A DNA stretch of 33,852 nucleotides, from positions 1 to 33,852 of the forward strand of contig UBQW01000072.1 of the NCBI GenBank assembly GCA_900467745.1, written 5' to 3'. Below the pieces are notes generated by a model. That model was not told where the DNA came from, searched no databases, and saw only the letters and a list, made by a program, of their open reading frames with translations. The stretch is from Hyphomicrobiales bacterium (GTDB taxonomy: Bacteria > Pseudomonadota > Alphaproteobacteria > Rhizobiales > Rhizobiaceae). The first letter of the stretch is position 1. Each line of letters opens with the position of its first letter. Positions 15,636 to 24,316 of this stretch are shown here, one piece after another. A program made the position numbers and the translations under genes.

Positions 15636-15671
15636 GCGCGTTGACCGCAGCCAATTGTGCGATCAACGCGC
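15636..15671. terminator. Dyad between convergent genes
   Basis: GCGCGTTGA (15636-15644) and TCAACGCGC (15663-15671) are perfect 9-bp inverted arms with an 18-base loop, between the third NmrA-like gene and the MocR gene. It is a probable bidirectional terminator, with an A-run upstream at 15623-15628 that reads as a T-run for the leftward gene. Confidence 0.55.
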
Positions 15672-15697
15672 CTTCACAACAACAGGACAGGCAGGCT

Positions 15698-17116
15698 TCA
15701 AAGCGATCGCAACAGCCTAGTCAGAGAACCGACCGCCGCATCGACATTTTGGGCATGCACATTCGATGTGCCAAGGAGCAGCCCACGCGGCGGAGTTTGG
15801 CTGGCCCGGTAATAAGGCGACAATGGAAATGGAGCGATTCCGTTGGCGGCCGCATTCTGTGCCAAGGCCACGTCGTCGACGTCATCCGGCAGTCGGAGCA
15901 TCAGCGCGAGGCCGGAGGGTTCGACACCGAAGCCACAAGCGAGCATCGTTCGCATCAGCAAAGCGCGCCGCTCCGAATAGACCGCCTTCATCTTTCTGAG
16001 GTGACGAAGATAGTGTCCCCCGCCGATAAATTCGGCGAGAGCAAGTTGCGTCGTGCGGTTCGGCGCTGGCGAGGTCATTGTTGCGGCCTCTAGAACGCGC
16101 GGTACAAGCGCTCTCGGCACCACCATGAAGCCGAGCCCCAATGCGGGACTGATGGTCTTGCTGAACGACCCCAGATAGAAAACTCGTTCCCCTTCGTTCA
16201 TCGACGCTAACGCTGGCTCGGCGCGCCCGTCGATTTGAAGCTCGCCGAGATAGTCGTCTTCAATGACCCAGGCATCGTTGGAGGTCGCCCATTCCAAGAG
16301 CGCGCTTCTTCGAGCTGGGGTCATGGTGACACCAGTAGGAGCTTGCTGGCCCGGCGTGACTAGGGCTATCTTCGCATCAGAAGCGGTGGCGATACCCTGG
16401 GCGACGCAAATACCTTGGTCGTCGACCTCGACCGGATTGATCGAAAGACCTGCAAGCTCCAGCGCGCGGCGGCCGACTGGATAGCACGGGTCCTCCACCC
16501 AAGCGGTACGGCCATGCGCTCCTAAACTCGTCAAAGCCAGCTGTAGGCCCTGGCGATAGCCACCCGTGATGAGCACCTGGTCCGGATGGCAAACAACCTG
16601 TCTACTTATGGCCACGTGTTTAGCTAATTCTTCGCGAAGCCTCAGCTCACCACGAGGATCAGGGTAATTCCAATAAACGAGAGCATCGGCGCGCACTGCC
16701 GCCGTTCTCATCCTAGACCATAGCTTCGCGGGAAAGACGTCGTGAGCAGGCACGCCCATTTTGAACGGGTGTGGCTTTACCGAATGAGGCCCTGCAAAGC
16801 TCATCAGCGAACTCTTCGCCGTATCCGGTCCGGCCGCCTGATCAACGGAGCCTTTGCGGGTGACACGCGTTCCGTCCGCCTTTCCGCCGCTGACGAGGTT
16901 CTCATTTGCCAAACGTTCGTAGGCCAGCCGTACAGTACCGCGCGCAACCCCCAACTGGATGGCAAGATCGCGGCCTGATGGAAGTCTACTCCCATCAGGA
17001 AGGCGGCCGGCCTCTATCGCACTACGGATATTGAAATAAATCTGGTCAGCCAGTGTTTTTTTGGAACTGCGGTCCACGGCGGCGGAGATATGCTCGATGT
17101 GTGTTGGGTCAGTCAA
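15698..17116 (-). CDS. MocR/PdxR-type GntR regulator with aminotransferase-like domain (1)
   Basis: A 472-residue chimeric regulator. Residues about 18-85 are a GntR winged helix (TLADQIYFNIRSAIEAG ... RLPSGRDLAIQLGVARGTV), and the rest is a fold-type I aminotransferase domain with the PLP-binding Lys in GSFSKTISPALGLG and the Asp/Tyr motif VIEDDYLGEL. MocR proteins sense PLP or PLP-amine adducts and control amino acid, GABA or vitamin B6 genes; the effector here is unknown. The TTG start at 17116 is chosen for AGAGGTG 7 bases upstream and because the HTH follows normally. A longer frame from 17278 would overlap the divergent Rrf2 gene. Confidence 0.88.
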   Translation of the reverse strand: MTDPTHIEHISAAVDRSSKKTLADQIYFNIRSAIEAGRLPDGSRLPSGRDLAIQLGVARGTVRLAYERLANENLVSGGKADGTRVTRKGSVDQAAGPDTAKSSLMSFAGPHSVKPHPFKMGVPAHDVFPAKLWSRMRTAAVRADALVYWNYPDPRGELRLREELAKHVAISRQVVCHPDQVLITGGYRQGLQLALTSLGAHGRTAWVEDPCYPVGRRALELAGLSINPVEVDDQGICVAQGIATASDAKIALVTPGQQAPTGVTMTPARRSALLEWATSNDAWVIEDDYLGELQIDGRAEPALASMNEGERVFYLGSFSKTISPALGLGFMVVPRALVPRVLEAATMTSPAPNRTTQLALAEFIGGGHYLRHLRKMKAVYSERRALLMRTMLACGFGVEPSGLALMLRLPDDVDDVALAQNAAANGIAPFPLSPYYRASQTPPRGLLLGTSNVHAQNVDAAVGSLTRLLRSL

Positions 17117-17170
17117 ACATTCACCTCTTGGGCCTGTCCCATTATAACGCCGCCTGATACAGGTAGAGTT

Positions 17171-17800
17171 ATGAAGCGAAACTCGGAAAATGTCGAGGGT
17201 GGCGACCTCAGCGTTGGCGGCAGCGAGGGTCATAGAAGCGGCAGCCTCTATGGTATCTCCGTCGAGTACGGGCTCCATTGCCTGCTTTGGCTTATGGAGG
17301 ACAAGCGCCGAGCAAGCAGCCGTGACCTCGCGGAGATCCAGGGGGTGTCGGTGGCGATGATGGCCAAAATCATGCCACGCCTCGAAAGAGGCGGCATTGT
17401 TAGTTCGCGTGATGGCATCAAGGGCGGCTACGAGTTGGCCAAGCCGCCAACCACGATATCGATACTGGACGTCGTTGACGCGATTGAAGGCAAGCGAAAG
17501 ATTTTCGACTGCAAAGATGTGAGACGGGGCTGCGTGTTGTTCGTTGGCGAACCACCGAGCTGGGCAGTATCAGGCGTATGCCGCATACATGCCGTCATGT
17601 TGCGTGCGGAAGAGGCGATGCGGTCGTCTCTTTCGACAACCACACTGGCTGACCTCGCCCAAGGTGAGGGAAGGCCGAGAGAATTTGAAGATATGGTCGC
17701 GACCTGGTTCGGTGACCGCAAGACGGCACGAGAAGATGCGCGTGTCGCCGCGGTCAGAGAAAGCTCTCGTGGTGGCAGCACGGCCAAGAAGCCCCTGTAG
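17171..17800 (+). CDS. Rrf2-family regulator with three cysteines and an extended C-terminus
   Basis: A 209-residue Rrf2 protein. The HTH spans about residues 48-80 (SSRDLAEIQGVSVAMMAKIMPRL) and the wing is GIKGGYELAKPP. Cys114, Cys121 and Cys137 (FDCKD, RGCVLF, GVCRIH) form the three-cysteine pattern of cluster-binding Rrf2 proteins, with C-x6-C-x15-C spacing that is unlike NsrR or IscR but usual in this subtype as I recall it. A 30-residue basic tail (from about residue 180) follows the usual end. The ATG at 17171 is preceded by AGGTAGAG. It is divergent from a MocR gene and 159 bases upstream of the AhpD-like gene, which it probably regulates. Confidence 0.85.
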   Translation: MKRNSENVEGGDLSVGGSEGHRSGSLYGISVEYGLHCLLWLMEDKRRASSRDLAEIQGVSVAMMAKIMPRLERGGIVSSRDGIKGGYELAKPPTTISILDVVDAIEGKRKIFDCKDVRRGCVLFVGEPPSWAVSGVCRIHAVMLRAEEAMRSSLSTTTLADLAQGEGRPREFEDMVATWFGDRKTAREDARVAAVRESSRGGSTAKKPL

Positions 17801-17959
17801 CAGCGCAACTTTGATTACATCTCGCGCGTGCCAAGGGCGGAGCTGTGCCCTGTCGACATCGCAAGACCTATTCCCGTCGTCGTACCTGGTTGCGACAGCG
17901 GCCGCTATTTCAATGACCCACCACGGCGTAAGCGGGCCGTGTTCTAGAGAGGATGTACG

Positions 17960-18409
17960 ATGTCTCGTTTGAATTGGTTTGAAGCTTCCCCGGAAGGCGC
18001 AAAGGCTCTCGGCGGAATTCACCAGTATGTCACTAAAAACACCAACCTCCCGGACCAACTTATTCACTTGGTCTTCCTGAGGGTTTCTCAAATAAACGGC
18101 TGCGCGCACTGCATCGATATCCATTCCCGAGACATCATCAAGGGCGGCATGTCGGTGGAAAAGACTATGCTGGTGCCGGTCTGGCATGAGGCCGAATACC
18201 TGTTTACGGAACAGGAACGCGCCGCACTCGCTTGGACCGAAGAGGTGACGCTCGTGAGCGAGACGCACGTCTCTGACGAAGCGTACGCCGCCGCGTCGGC
18301 GGCTTTCAGCCCGAAAGACCTCGTCGACCTCACGATTACCATTGGCGCAATGAATGCATTTAATCGCATGGGCGTGAGCTTCCGCGTCAAACCTGCCGCC
18401 AAGGCATAA
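17960..18409 (+). CDS. AhpD-like / carboxymuconolactone decarboxylase-family protein
   Basis: A 149-residue CMD-family protein. The redox motif CAHC, Cys48 and Cys51, followed by IDIHSRD with His55, matches AhpD-type alkylhydroperoxidases, and the helical arrangement around it is typical. A peroxide-linked thiol function is inferred; a true AhpC partner is not present in the window. AGAGGA precedes the ATG by 8 bases. It probably forms a pair with the upstream cysteine-containing Rrf2 regulator, a common arrangement in proteobacteria where the regulator senses oxidants or iron status. Confidence 0.9.
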   Translation: MSRLNWFEASPEGAKALGGIHQYVTKNTNLPDQLIHLVFLRVSQINGCAHCIDIHSRDIIKGGMSVEKTMLVPVWHEAEYLFTEQERAALAWTEEVTLVSETHVSDEAYAAASAAFSPKDLVDLTITIGAMNAFNRMGVSFRVKPAAKA

Positions 18410-18616
18410 GGCGACAGGTCGGAAGCTTCTCCCCGCGTCTCGGAAACACAGCCAGTGAGTTTCGCCTGCCGCCATGATTTGCGCGGGCCACCAGCGGCTG
18501 CTGAAGGGATGGAGATTGCCCTGACCACGCTTGATTTCAACCGGAGCGCCTCGGGCGCGACTTCGGATCCGACAAGCCCGGAGTCATTCCTCGGGCGAGA
18601 CCCGCGCGAAGCAATT

Positions 18617-18641
18617 CCCACTCGGCCGTTGGTCGAGTGGG
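18617..18641 (+). promoter_or_regulatory. Hairpin in the leader of the FixJ-like gene
   Basis: CCCACTCG (18617-18624) and CGAGTGGG (18634-18641) pair perfectly with a 9-base loop, ending 25 bases before the start codon at 18667. It could affect translation of the regulator or terminate the AhpD-like transcript, which ends 208 bases earlier. Confidence 0.4.
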
Positions 18642-18666
18642 TGGCAATGGAATGGAAGGAAACGCA

Positions 18667-19329
18667 ATGTCTGAGCGGGTCGTGCACTGGATAGACGCGC
18701 CGACAGTCAGCATTATCGATGACAAGGAAGGTGTTCGCAGATCCCTTATGGATATGTTTGCCTCCCATGATATCGCGGCTGACGAATTCGAATGCCCGGG
18801 TGACTTCCTCGCGAACCCCGCCGTCGATCGGCATGGCTGCATAATCCTGGATGCGGACATGCCAAACCTCAATGGATTGCAGTTTCAGCTTCGTTTGCGG
18901 GCCCTGCAATGCAGGCGGCCGGTAGTTTTCATGACTGGTCTCGATGACGTAAGGCTTTCAATCGACCCACTGAAGGCTGGAGCCCGGGGGGTTCTCTTGA
19001 AACCTCTCGACAAAGAAGATGTGATCGCTACGGCCACTCGCGCCATAAAGGAAGACAGCACCAGGCGGGCGCTGCAACGGCACGCCGAAGAAGCGTGTCG
19101 AAACGTCCGGCTCCTAACCCCAAGAGAGCGGGAGGTTATGAGGCATGTCGCAGATGGCCTGCTAAATAAGCAGATAGCGTTTGAAATGGGGATCAGTGAG
19201 ATAATGGCAAAGCTACACCGTAGCCGGATGATGAGAAAGATGCGGTGCCGTTCGTTGAGCGAGCTCGTCCGCAATTATGATTTGGTTGTCGCCAGGGAGG
19301 ATGCGGAAGCACACGGCTTGTATTATTGA
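18667..19329 (+). CDS. FixJ-like LuxR-type response regulator
   Basis: A 220-residue regulator. The receiver (about residues 12-125) keeps the acidic pair Asp18-Asp19 (SIIDDKE), phosphoacceptor Asp62 (IILDADMP), a Thr in VVFMTGLDD and Lys in LLKPLD, so it should be phosphorylatable. The C-terminal GerE/LuxR HTH reads LTPREREVMRHVADGLLNKQIAFEMGIS, very close to FixJ and related rhizobial regulators. The ATG at 18667 is chosen for AAGGA 7 bases upstream; two earlier in-frame ATGs lack this. No kinase is adjacent. The soluble kinase at 5453 has the right type but lies 13 kb away, so pairing is speculative. Confidence 0.92.
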   Translation: MSERVVHWIDAPTVSIIDDKEGVRRSLMDMFASHDIAADEFECPGDFLANPAVDRHGCIILDADMPNLNGLQFQLRLRALQCRRPVVFMTGLDDVRLSIDPLKAGARGVLLKPLDKEDVIATATRAIKEDSTRRALQRHAEEACRNVRLLTPREREVMRHVADGLLNKQIAFEMGISEIMAKLHRSRMMRKMRCRSLSELVRNYDLVVAREDAEAHGLYY

Positions 19330-19428
19330 CCCGTACATCGAATGCACCGGGCGTCACACGCTACTTTAGGCGGGCTCTTCGGTTCTCCGGTCGTACGCCT
19401 CAAGCTTACGAGGGTCTGCCAGCGCTCG

Positions 19429-19442
19429 CATACGTGTGTATA
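19429..19442 (+). promoter_or_regulatory. Putative operator ATAC-N4-GTAT upstream of moaA
   Basis: ATAC (19430-19433), GTGT, GTAT (19438-19441), again with GC before it. TATAGT (19439-19444) overlaps the right half as a possible -10 box. It lies 36 bases before the first moaA start and 102 bases before the alternative start at 19544. Confidence 0.6.
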
Positions 19443-19477
19443 GTTGCAAGGGCCGAACAGTGCGGTAGTCTCATCTC

Positions 19478-20530
19478 ATGTCGATAGAGCCGCGATTCTC
19501 GAAAAAAAGTTCTCCTCCGCTGCCAGAGCCTGAGGCAGGGTTGATGATCGACCCGTTTCAGCGGGCCGTCACCTATCTGCGCGTCTCGGTGACCGATCGC
19601 TGCGATTTTCGCTGCACCTATTGCATGGCCGAGAACATGAACTTCCTGCCGAAGAAGGATCTTCTGACGCTGGAGGAGCTGAACAGGCTCTGTTCCGCCT
19701 TTATCGCCAAGGGCGTTCGCAAGCTGAGACTGACCGGCGGCGAACCGCTGGTGCGCAAGAACATCATGCATCTCGTGCGCCAACTCGGCCAACAGATCGG
19801 CTCCGGGCTCGACGAGCTGACGCTGACCACTAACGGCTCGCAGCTCGCGCGTTATGCCGACGAGCTCTATGATTGCGGCGTTCGCCGCATCAACGTGTCG
19901 CTGGATACGCTCAATCCCGACAAATTTCGCGCGATCACCCGCTGGGGCGACTTCAACAAGGTCATGGAAGGCATCGACGCCGCCCAGAAGGCAGGCTTGC
20001 ACATCAAGCTCAACGCCGTCGCCCTCAAGGATTTCAACGACGTCGAGATGCCCGAGATGATCCGCTTCGCCCATGGTCGCGGCATGGATCTGACCGTCAT
20101 CGAAACCATGCCGATGGGTGAGATCGAGGAAGATCGCACGGATCGCTATCTGCCGCTCTCCAAGCTGCGCGCCGATCTCGAAAAGCAGTTCACGATGAGC
20201 GAAATCGGCTACCGCACGGGTGGCCCCGCCCGCTACGTCACCGTCGAGGAAACCGGCGGTCGCATGGGCTTCATCACACCGATGACCCATAACTTCTGCG
20301 AGAGCTGCAACCGCGTGCGCCTCACCTGCACCGGTACGCTCTACATGTGCCTTGGCCAGAACGACGCCGCCGACCTGCGCTCCGCCGTGCGCGCGACCGA
20401 AGACGACGGATTGCTCTACGCCGCGATAGACGAAGCGATTTCCCGCAAGCCCAAGGGTCACGATTTCATCATCGACCGCACTCATAACCGTCCCGCCGTC
20501 AGCCGCCATATGAGCGTGACGGGAGGGTAA
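19478..20530 (+). CDS. moaA: GTP 3',8-cyclase, molybdenum cofactor biosynthesis
   Basis: A 350-residue radical-SAM enzyme catalysing the first step of molybdopterin synthesis, GTP to 3',8-cH2GTP, in the cytoplasm. The SAM cluster motif is Cys42, Cys46 and Cys49 (RCDFRCTYC), the second cluster uses CESCNRVRLTC and the protein ends in the conserved Gly-Gly needed for activity. The sequence is close to rhizobial MoaA as I know it. A start at 19544 (MIDPFQ) has a better ribosome binding site (GAGGCAGGG) and would remove 22 residues. No other moa, mob or moe gene is adjacent. Third codon positions are more GC-rich than in the neighbours, suggesting a different history. Confidence 0.97.
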   Translation: MSIEPRFSKKSSPPLPEPEAGLMIDPFQRAVTYLRVSVTDRCDFRCTYCMAENMNFLPKKDLLTLEELNRLCSAFIAKGVRKLRLTGGEPLVRKNIMHLVRQLGQQIGSGLDELTLTTNGSQLARYADELYDCGVRRINVSLDTLNPDKFRAITRWGDFNKVMEGIDAAQKAGLHIKLNAVALKDFNDVEMPEMIRFAHGRGMDLTVIETMPMGEIEEDRTDRYLPLSKLRADLEKQFTMSEIGYRTGGPARYVTVEETGGRMGFITPMTHNFCESCNRVRLTCTGTLYMCLGQNDAADLRSAVRATEDDGLLYAAIDEAISRKPKGHDFIIDRTHNRPAVSRHMSVTGG

Positions 20531-20682
20531 GTCCCAGATGATCGACCATTTCCCTTGTGTGGCCATGAGCAGCTCGTCGCCGGCAATCCACTTGAGCGGA
20601 CATCACAGAACGAACGCATTAAGCAAGAAGACGGGCAGCGGTCTTCAATGTCGTCTCCGTCTAGCGACTTGAGAGGCATGGC

Positions 20683-22194
20683 ATGAGCCTGGAAACCATC
20701 AGCGCGCTACTCGGAGAGCCCGTCGCGCAGTTCGCGTTGCTCGTGGTCGTCAGGTTGTCGGTGAACCTGCTAACCGGTGAAAAAGCGCTCGCGAAACTAG
20801 CGGCCAACCTTTTGTTTTTCGCCGCCCTCACTGCTTTGTTGCTCTACCATAAGATTCCGCCCTATCTCGTTGATGTTTCTGCAACGAGCGTTTCCGATCG
20901 TATCGCCTCTGGGGCGTTGAAAGCTATCTGGTGGATAGGTGGCGCGATGGTTCTCGCGAGCCTCGTTCGGACGTTTTTGATCTTCGAACGGAAGCCAAAG
21001 GAGGGACGGCTCCTACAGGACTTGCTTGTTGGTGTGATTTACCTCGGCGCGACGCTCAGCATCATTGCCTTTGTTTTCAGTTTGCCGGTCGGAACCCTCA
21101 TTGCCACATCCGGGGTATTCGCGATCGTTCTCGGCCTCGCGCTCCAGAGTACGCTCAACGACGTGTTTTCCGGGATTGCACTTAACATTGGGCGGCCTTT
21201 GTCCGTCGGTGACTGGATTGCTATCGACGACAGCACACAGGGCAGGGTCGTCGAGACGAACTGGCGGTCCACAGAACTACTGAATGGCACGAACGACCTC
21301 GTGGTGGTGCCGAACAGCGTCTTGGCCAAGTCGAAGATTGTCAACATCAGCGGGCCGGACATGTCTCACGGTGCCTCCTTGCAGGTGCGATTGTTACCTT
21401 CAAAGCCGCCAGCGGCTATTCTGCAAGCGATGGAGCGAGTACTTCTCAGCAGCAATTCAATATTGAAATCACCGCCGCCCTCAGCGAACATCATCGGCCT
21501 TGACCGCAGCGCGTTGAGCGTCGAGCTCTCATTCCGGGTCGCCGATCTGGGTGAAGTGTCTTCGGCTCGTAACGAGTTGTATGACCTTGTCTACCGGCAC
21601 GTAGACGCCGCTGGATTGCAGCTAGCCTGGGCCGAGGGCGTTGCATCCTCGTCACCTGCCCTCGACGTACCGCAAGATCCCGGCGCTAAACGACAAACAC
21701 CTCCAAGGCGTCTGATGGACGCCATTCCTTTGTTCTCTGCACTCACTAGTGAAGAAAAGGACGATTTGGCAGCTACGATGAACCGGTTGACCTTCAAGAA
21801 AGGCGATGTAGTAGCCCGCCGAGGAACTGCACTGACGTCGTTGATGATCGTCCGGAACGGGGTGATGGCTATTGAGGAGCTTGAGGAGGGAAGTAACGTG
21901 GAGCTCGAGCGTCTCGCGCCGGGTGATGTGTTCGGCGAACGTGGCGTGCTCATGGGCGCGCTTGAGCTGGGTGACGTTCGGGCTCTAACCGCATCCGTCG
22001 TATATGAGATCCCCAAAGAGAGGTTTGCAGACATCATGCGGGTGCGACCCGCACTCGCAGAGGACTTGGCGAGCTTGCTCACCGCACGTACGATGGCCGA
22101 AGAGCGGCTCCACGATGCGAGCCGAACGCCAAATGCGGCCGCCTCGTCGTCGTTGTCGGTACGGATAAGGCACCTGTTCCACTTGGCGGGATAG
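20683..22194 (+). CDS. MscS-type channel with a C-terminal cyclic-nucleotide-binding domain
   Basis: A 503-residue inner-membrane protein. Four hydrophobic segments occupy about residues 12-160, then the MscS pore and beta domain (FAIVLGLALQSTLNDVFSGIALNIGRPLSVGDWI, about residues 145-180) and an alpha/beta cytoplasmic part. From about residue 346 (MDAIPLFSALTSEEKDDL) comes a cNMP-binding domain with phosphate-binding-cassette-like GDVFGERGVL and a downstream Arg-Ala. This is the bCNG layout: a mechanosensitive-family channel probably gated or modulated by a cyclic nucleotide. GAGAGG lies 6 bases before the ATG. It has no operon partner; moaA ends 152 bases upstream. Confidence 0.92.
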   Translation: MSLETISALLGEPVAQFALLVVVRLSVNLLTGEKALAKLAANLLFFAALTALLLYHKIPPYLVDVSATSVSDRIASGALKAIWWIGGAMVLASLVRTFLIFERKPKEGRLLQDLLVGVIYLGATLSIIAFVFSLPVGTLIATSGVFAIVLGLALQSTLNDVFSGIALNIGRPLSVGDWIAIDDSTQGRVVETNWRSTELLNGTNDLVVVPNSVLAKSKIVNISGPDMSHGASLQVRLLPSKPPAAILQAMERVLLSSNSILKSPPPSANIIGLDRSALSVELSFRVADLGEVSSARNELYDLVYRHVDAAGLQLAWAEGVASSSPALDVPQDPGAKRQTPPRRLMDAIPLFSALTSEEKDDLAATMNRLTFKKGDVVARRGTALTSLMIVRNGVMAIEELEEGSNVELERLAPGDVFGERGVLMGALELGDVRALTASVVYEIPKERFADIMRVRPALAEDLASLLTARTMAEERLHDASRTPNAAASSSLSVRIRHLFHLAG

Positions 22195-22356
22195 CGAGGT
22201 GAACACACCGCTTCAAGCGTAGCTATTTGGGGTATTCGTCACGAGTGGTTGAAACCGCTAATCTCGACTTCTGGGTAGATTCTTACCGGCACTATTGCGG
22301 CCGATGGATTTTGCGCTGAGCATTGGTTCATAGAAGCACGATGCGCAGGCAAGCAG

Positions 22357-24234
22357 TTGATCAGGACGTTCGAGACAAGGCTGATATCGGAAAGGTGCAG
22401 AGCCGCCCGGCTTGCGCCCGTTCTTGCCAAGTATGCCGACCTGATGAGCCGAGCCGAGCGCCTTTTGCTGGCGCAACTCAAGGCGGGACGGACGTGGACC
22501 GGTGATTTGAAGGTGTCGTTCTACCAACCGCTGGGCATCTCAGCCGTCCATCTCGATATGGCATATCGCCAGCTGACGGCGAAGCTGGCGTCGATCTCCG
22601 AACTCGCTAAAGAACGCGCCAAGGACCTTGCGCGTAAAGTCTCATCGAAGAAGACCGACATCAAGCGGAAGACACTGGCGTTGGCGCGCGCCAAGAAGGT
22701 TCGGAGGAAGCTCGCTGAGGAACTGGCGACGATCACCGTGAAGCTCGAGTATCGTCGGGCGTCTATGAAGATCGCGGCTGAGGAGCGCCGCGCCGACGAA
22801 CTCTTCGCGTTGAAGCAACTTCTCATCAAGTATCACGCGCGCAGGGCCGCGTTCGAGAGCGCCACCGTCGAAATTCAGAAACTGGGATTTGCCGTTCACC
22901 AGCACAAGCGGCGTCTTGCAATCCTCGAGACGAAGCAGGCACAAGCGCGTAACCAGGCGGTCGATCCGACGATTTGCTTCGGTTCGAAGAAGCTCTTCCG
23001 CGAGCAGTTCAATTCGCAGGGTAATGATTACGCCGACCACGCGGAGTGGCTCGATGCTTGGAGGTCCGCACGCTCGGCGCAGTTCACGCTCGATGGCAAT
23101 AGCAGCAAGGAAGGCGGCAACCAGTTTGCCCGCCTGCGACCGCGCGGCGATGGCCGGTTTGATCTGGAGCTGCGGCTTCCGAAAGCTCTGGCACATCTCG
23201 CCACGAGAACGTTCAAGGTGTCGGGTCAGACAATCGCATGCGTCGACTTCCACGGCCTTTCCTTCAATCATGGAAACGACGTCATTGAGCAGGCCCTGGC
23301 GAACCGCAAGCCCGTTACGGTCAAGTTTCTGCGCGACGCCAAGAGCTGGAAAGTGATGGTCAGCGTCGATCATGCAGTGGAATGGAAGACACCGGATTTC
23401 AGCGCCGGCGCGCTCGGCATCGATCTCAACGCCGGACATATTTCCGCGGCGCTGGTCGATCGCGACGGCAACCCGGTCGAAGTCTTCAATTTTCCCTGCG
23501 TCACATACGGCAAAACCTCCGACCAGGCTCAGGACGCGGTCCGCAAGGTTGCCGCCGAGATCGCTGCTCGTGCAGAGCGACTGGGCGTGCCGGTGGTCTC
23601 GGAATTGCTGGACTTTAGCGAAAAGAAGAAGACGCTGAAGGATGCGAAGGACGCGCGCTACGCCCGCATGTTGTCGTCGTTTGCGTACAGTGCCTTCGGC
23701 AAAGCCCTCGCTTCCGCCTGCGCGCGCCAGGGCGTGGCGCTACGGCGGGTCAATCCCGCCTACACATCGATCATCGGTCGCGTGAAGTTCGCTCGCCGCT
23801 ACGGCTTGAGCGTCCACGAGGCCGCATCCGTCACCATTGCCCGACGGGCAATGGGTTATTCCGAAAGACTGCCCCGTTCCTCGACGGACACCGTCAAGGT
23901 GCCGACGAACGGCTGTGATCATGTCACCCTCGACCTACCTGTAAGGAAGGACGCCTCGGAGCTCGCTCCGAAGTCGAGGCATGTTTGGCCGCGGTGGAAC
24001 GGGCTGAATAAGGAGTATCAGAAGGCGCTTGCAGCGCTGGGGTCGTCGCGGCGAAGGTCGCGACCCAAAAGGGGGAAGTCGCAGGCGTGGGGCGGGCAAC
24101 TGTCACGGCCGCGCGCTGGAACCCTGGCGGGTGGAGCGGAAAACCGTTCCATGGCCCTACGGAAGGGGCAGGATGTTCCTGCTAAAAGCCGCTTCAGTCA
24201 CGTTGCCAGGGGTGGGCAACGTGCCGGGAATTAA
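22357..24234 (+). CDS. TnpB-related RuvC-fold protein, family B, with altered third catalytic motif
   Basis: A 625-residue protein of the IS200/IS605 accessory TnpB-related type. From a TTG start it opens with TFETR, which matches the N-terminus of this family as I remember it. A Lys/Arg-rich helical region covers residues 60-190. RuvC motifs are Asp356 (ALGIDLNAGH) and Glu416 (VVSELLDFSEKKK). In the third motif, NPAYTSIIGRVKF ... YGLSVHEAASVTIARR, the usual Asp is replaced by His487-Glu488 and the zinc finger is absent. Rearranged RuvC sites are known among TnpB relatives, so activity is possible but unproven. No TnpA is near. The last ~120 codons are Arg/Gly/Ser-rich and overlap several hairpins (23953-24238), suggesting an overprinted guide RNA. 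Codon choice is more GC-rich than the surroundings. Confidence 0.8.
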   Translation: MIRTFETRLISERCRAARLAPVLAKYADLMSRAERLLLAQLKAGRTWTGDLKVSFYQPLGISAVHLDMAYRQLTAKLASISELAKERAKDLARKVSSKKTDIKRKTLALARAKKVRRKLAEELATITVKLEYRRASMKIAAEERRADELFALKQLLIKYHARRAAFESATVEIQKLGFAVHQHKRRLAILETKQAQARNQAVDPTICFGSKKLFREQFNSQGNDYADHAEWLDAWRSARSAQFTLDGNSSKEGGNQFARLRPRGDGRFDLELRLPKALAHLATRTFKVSGQTIACVDFHGLSFNHGNDVIEQALANRKPVTVKFLRDAKSWKVMVSVDHAVEWKTPDFSAGALGIDLNAGHISAALVDRDGNPVEVFNFPCVTYGKTSDQAQDAVRKVAAEIAARAERLGVPVVSELLDFSEKKKTLKDAKDARYARMLSSFAYSAFGKALASACARQGVALRRVNPAYTSIIGRVKFARRYGLSVHEAASVTIARRAMGYSERLPRSSTDTVKVPTNGCDHVTLDLPVRKDASELAPKSRHVWPRWNGLNKEYQKALAALGSSRRRSRPKRGKSQAWGGQLSRPRAGTLAGGAENRSMALRKGQDVPAKSRFSHVARGGQRAGN

Positions 24235-24238
24235 TTCC
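23953..24238 (+). ncRNA. Hairpin-rich 3' end of the TnpB-related gene, candidate omega-RNA region
   Basis: Several inverted repeats lie within the last codons: GCCTCG/CGAGGC with an inner GAG/CTC stem (23953-23980); GGG..TCGCG/CGCGA..CCC (24040-24066); GCAGGA-TGT-TCCTGC (24168-24182); a perfect 9-bp CACGTTGCC/GGCAACGTG with a 7-base loop (24199-24223); and the palindrome GGAATTAATTCC (24227-24238), which contains the stop codon. TnpB guide RNAs are transcribed from this position in known elements. The RNA itself is an inference. Confidence 0.4.
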
Positions 24239-24316
24239 TGAACCAAAGTTCGTTTCGGTGGCTGAGATTTACGCTCAACCATTCGTGACCGAATACCCGA
24301 TCCTGCACGAATGCGC

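Noticed and set aside
19406..20566. 386-residue leftward frame opposite moaA
   Set aside because: It is a shadow of the GC-rich moaA codons; the product matches no family and moaA is unambiguous.
22260..22281. AATCT ... AGATT dyad that faintly recalls a Cas12a direct repeat, upstream of the TnpB-related gene
   Set aside because: It is a single copy with a 12-base loop and only 5 paired bases; no second repeat or spacer exists, so no CRISPR array is supported.
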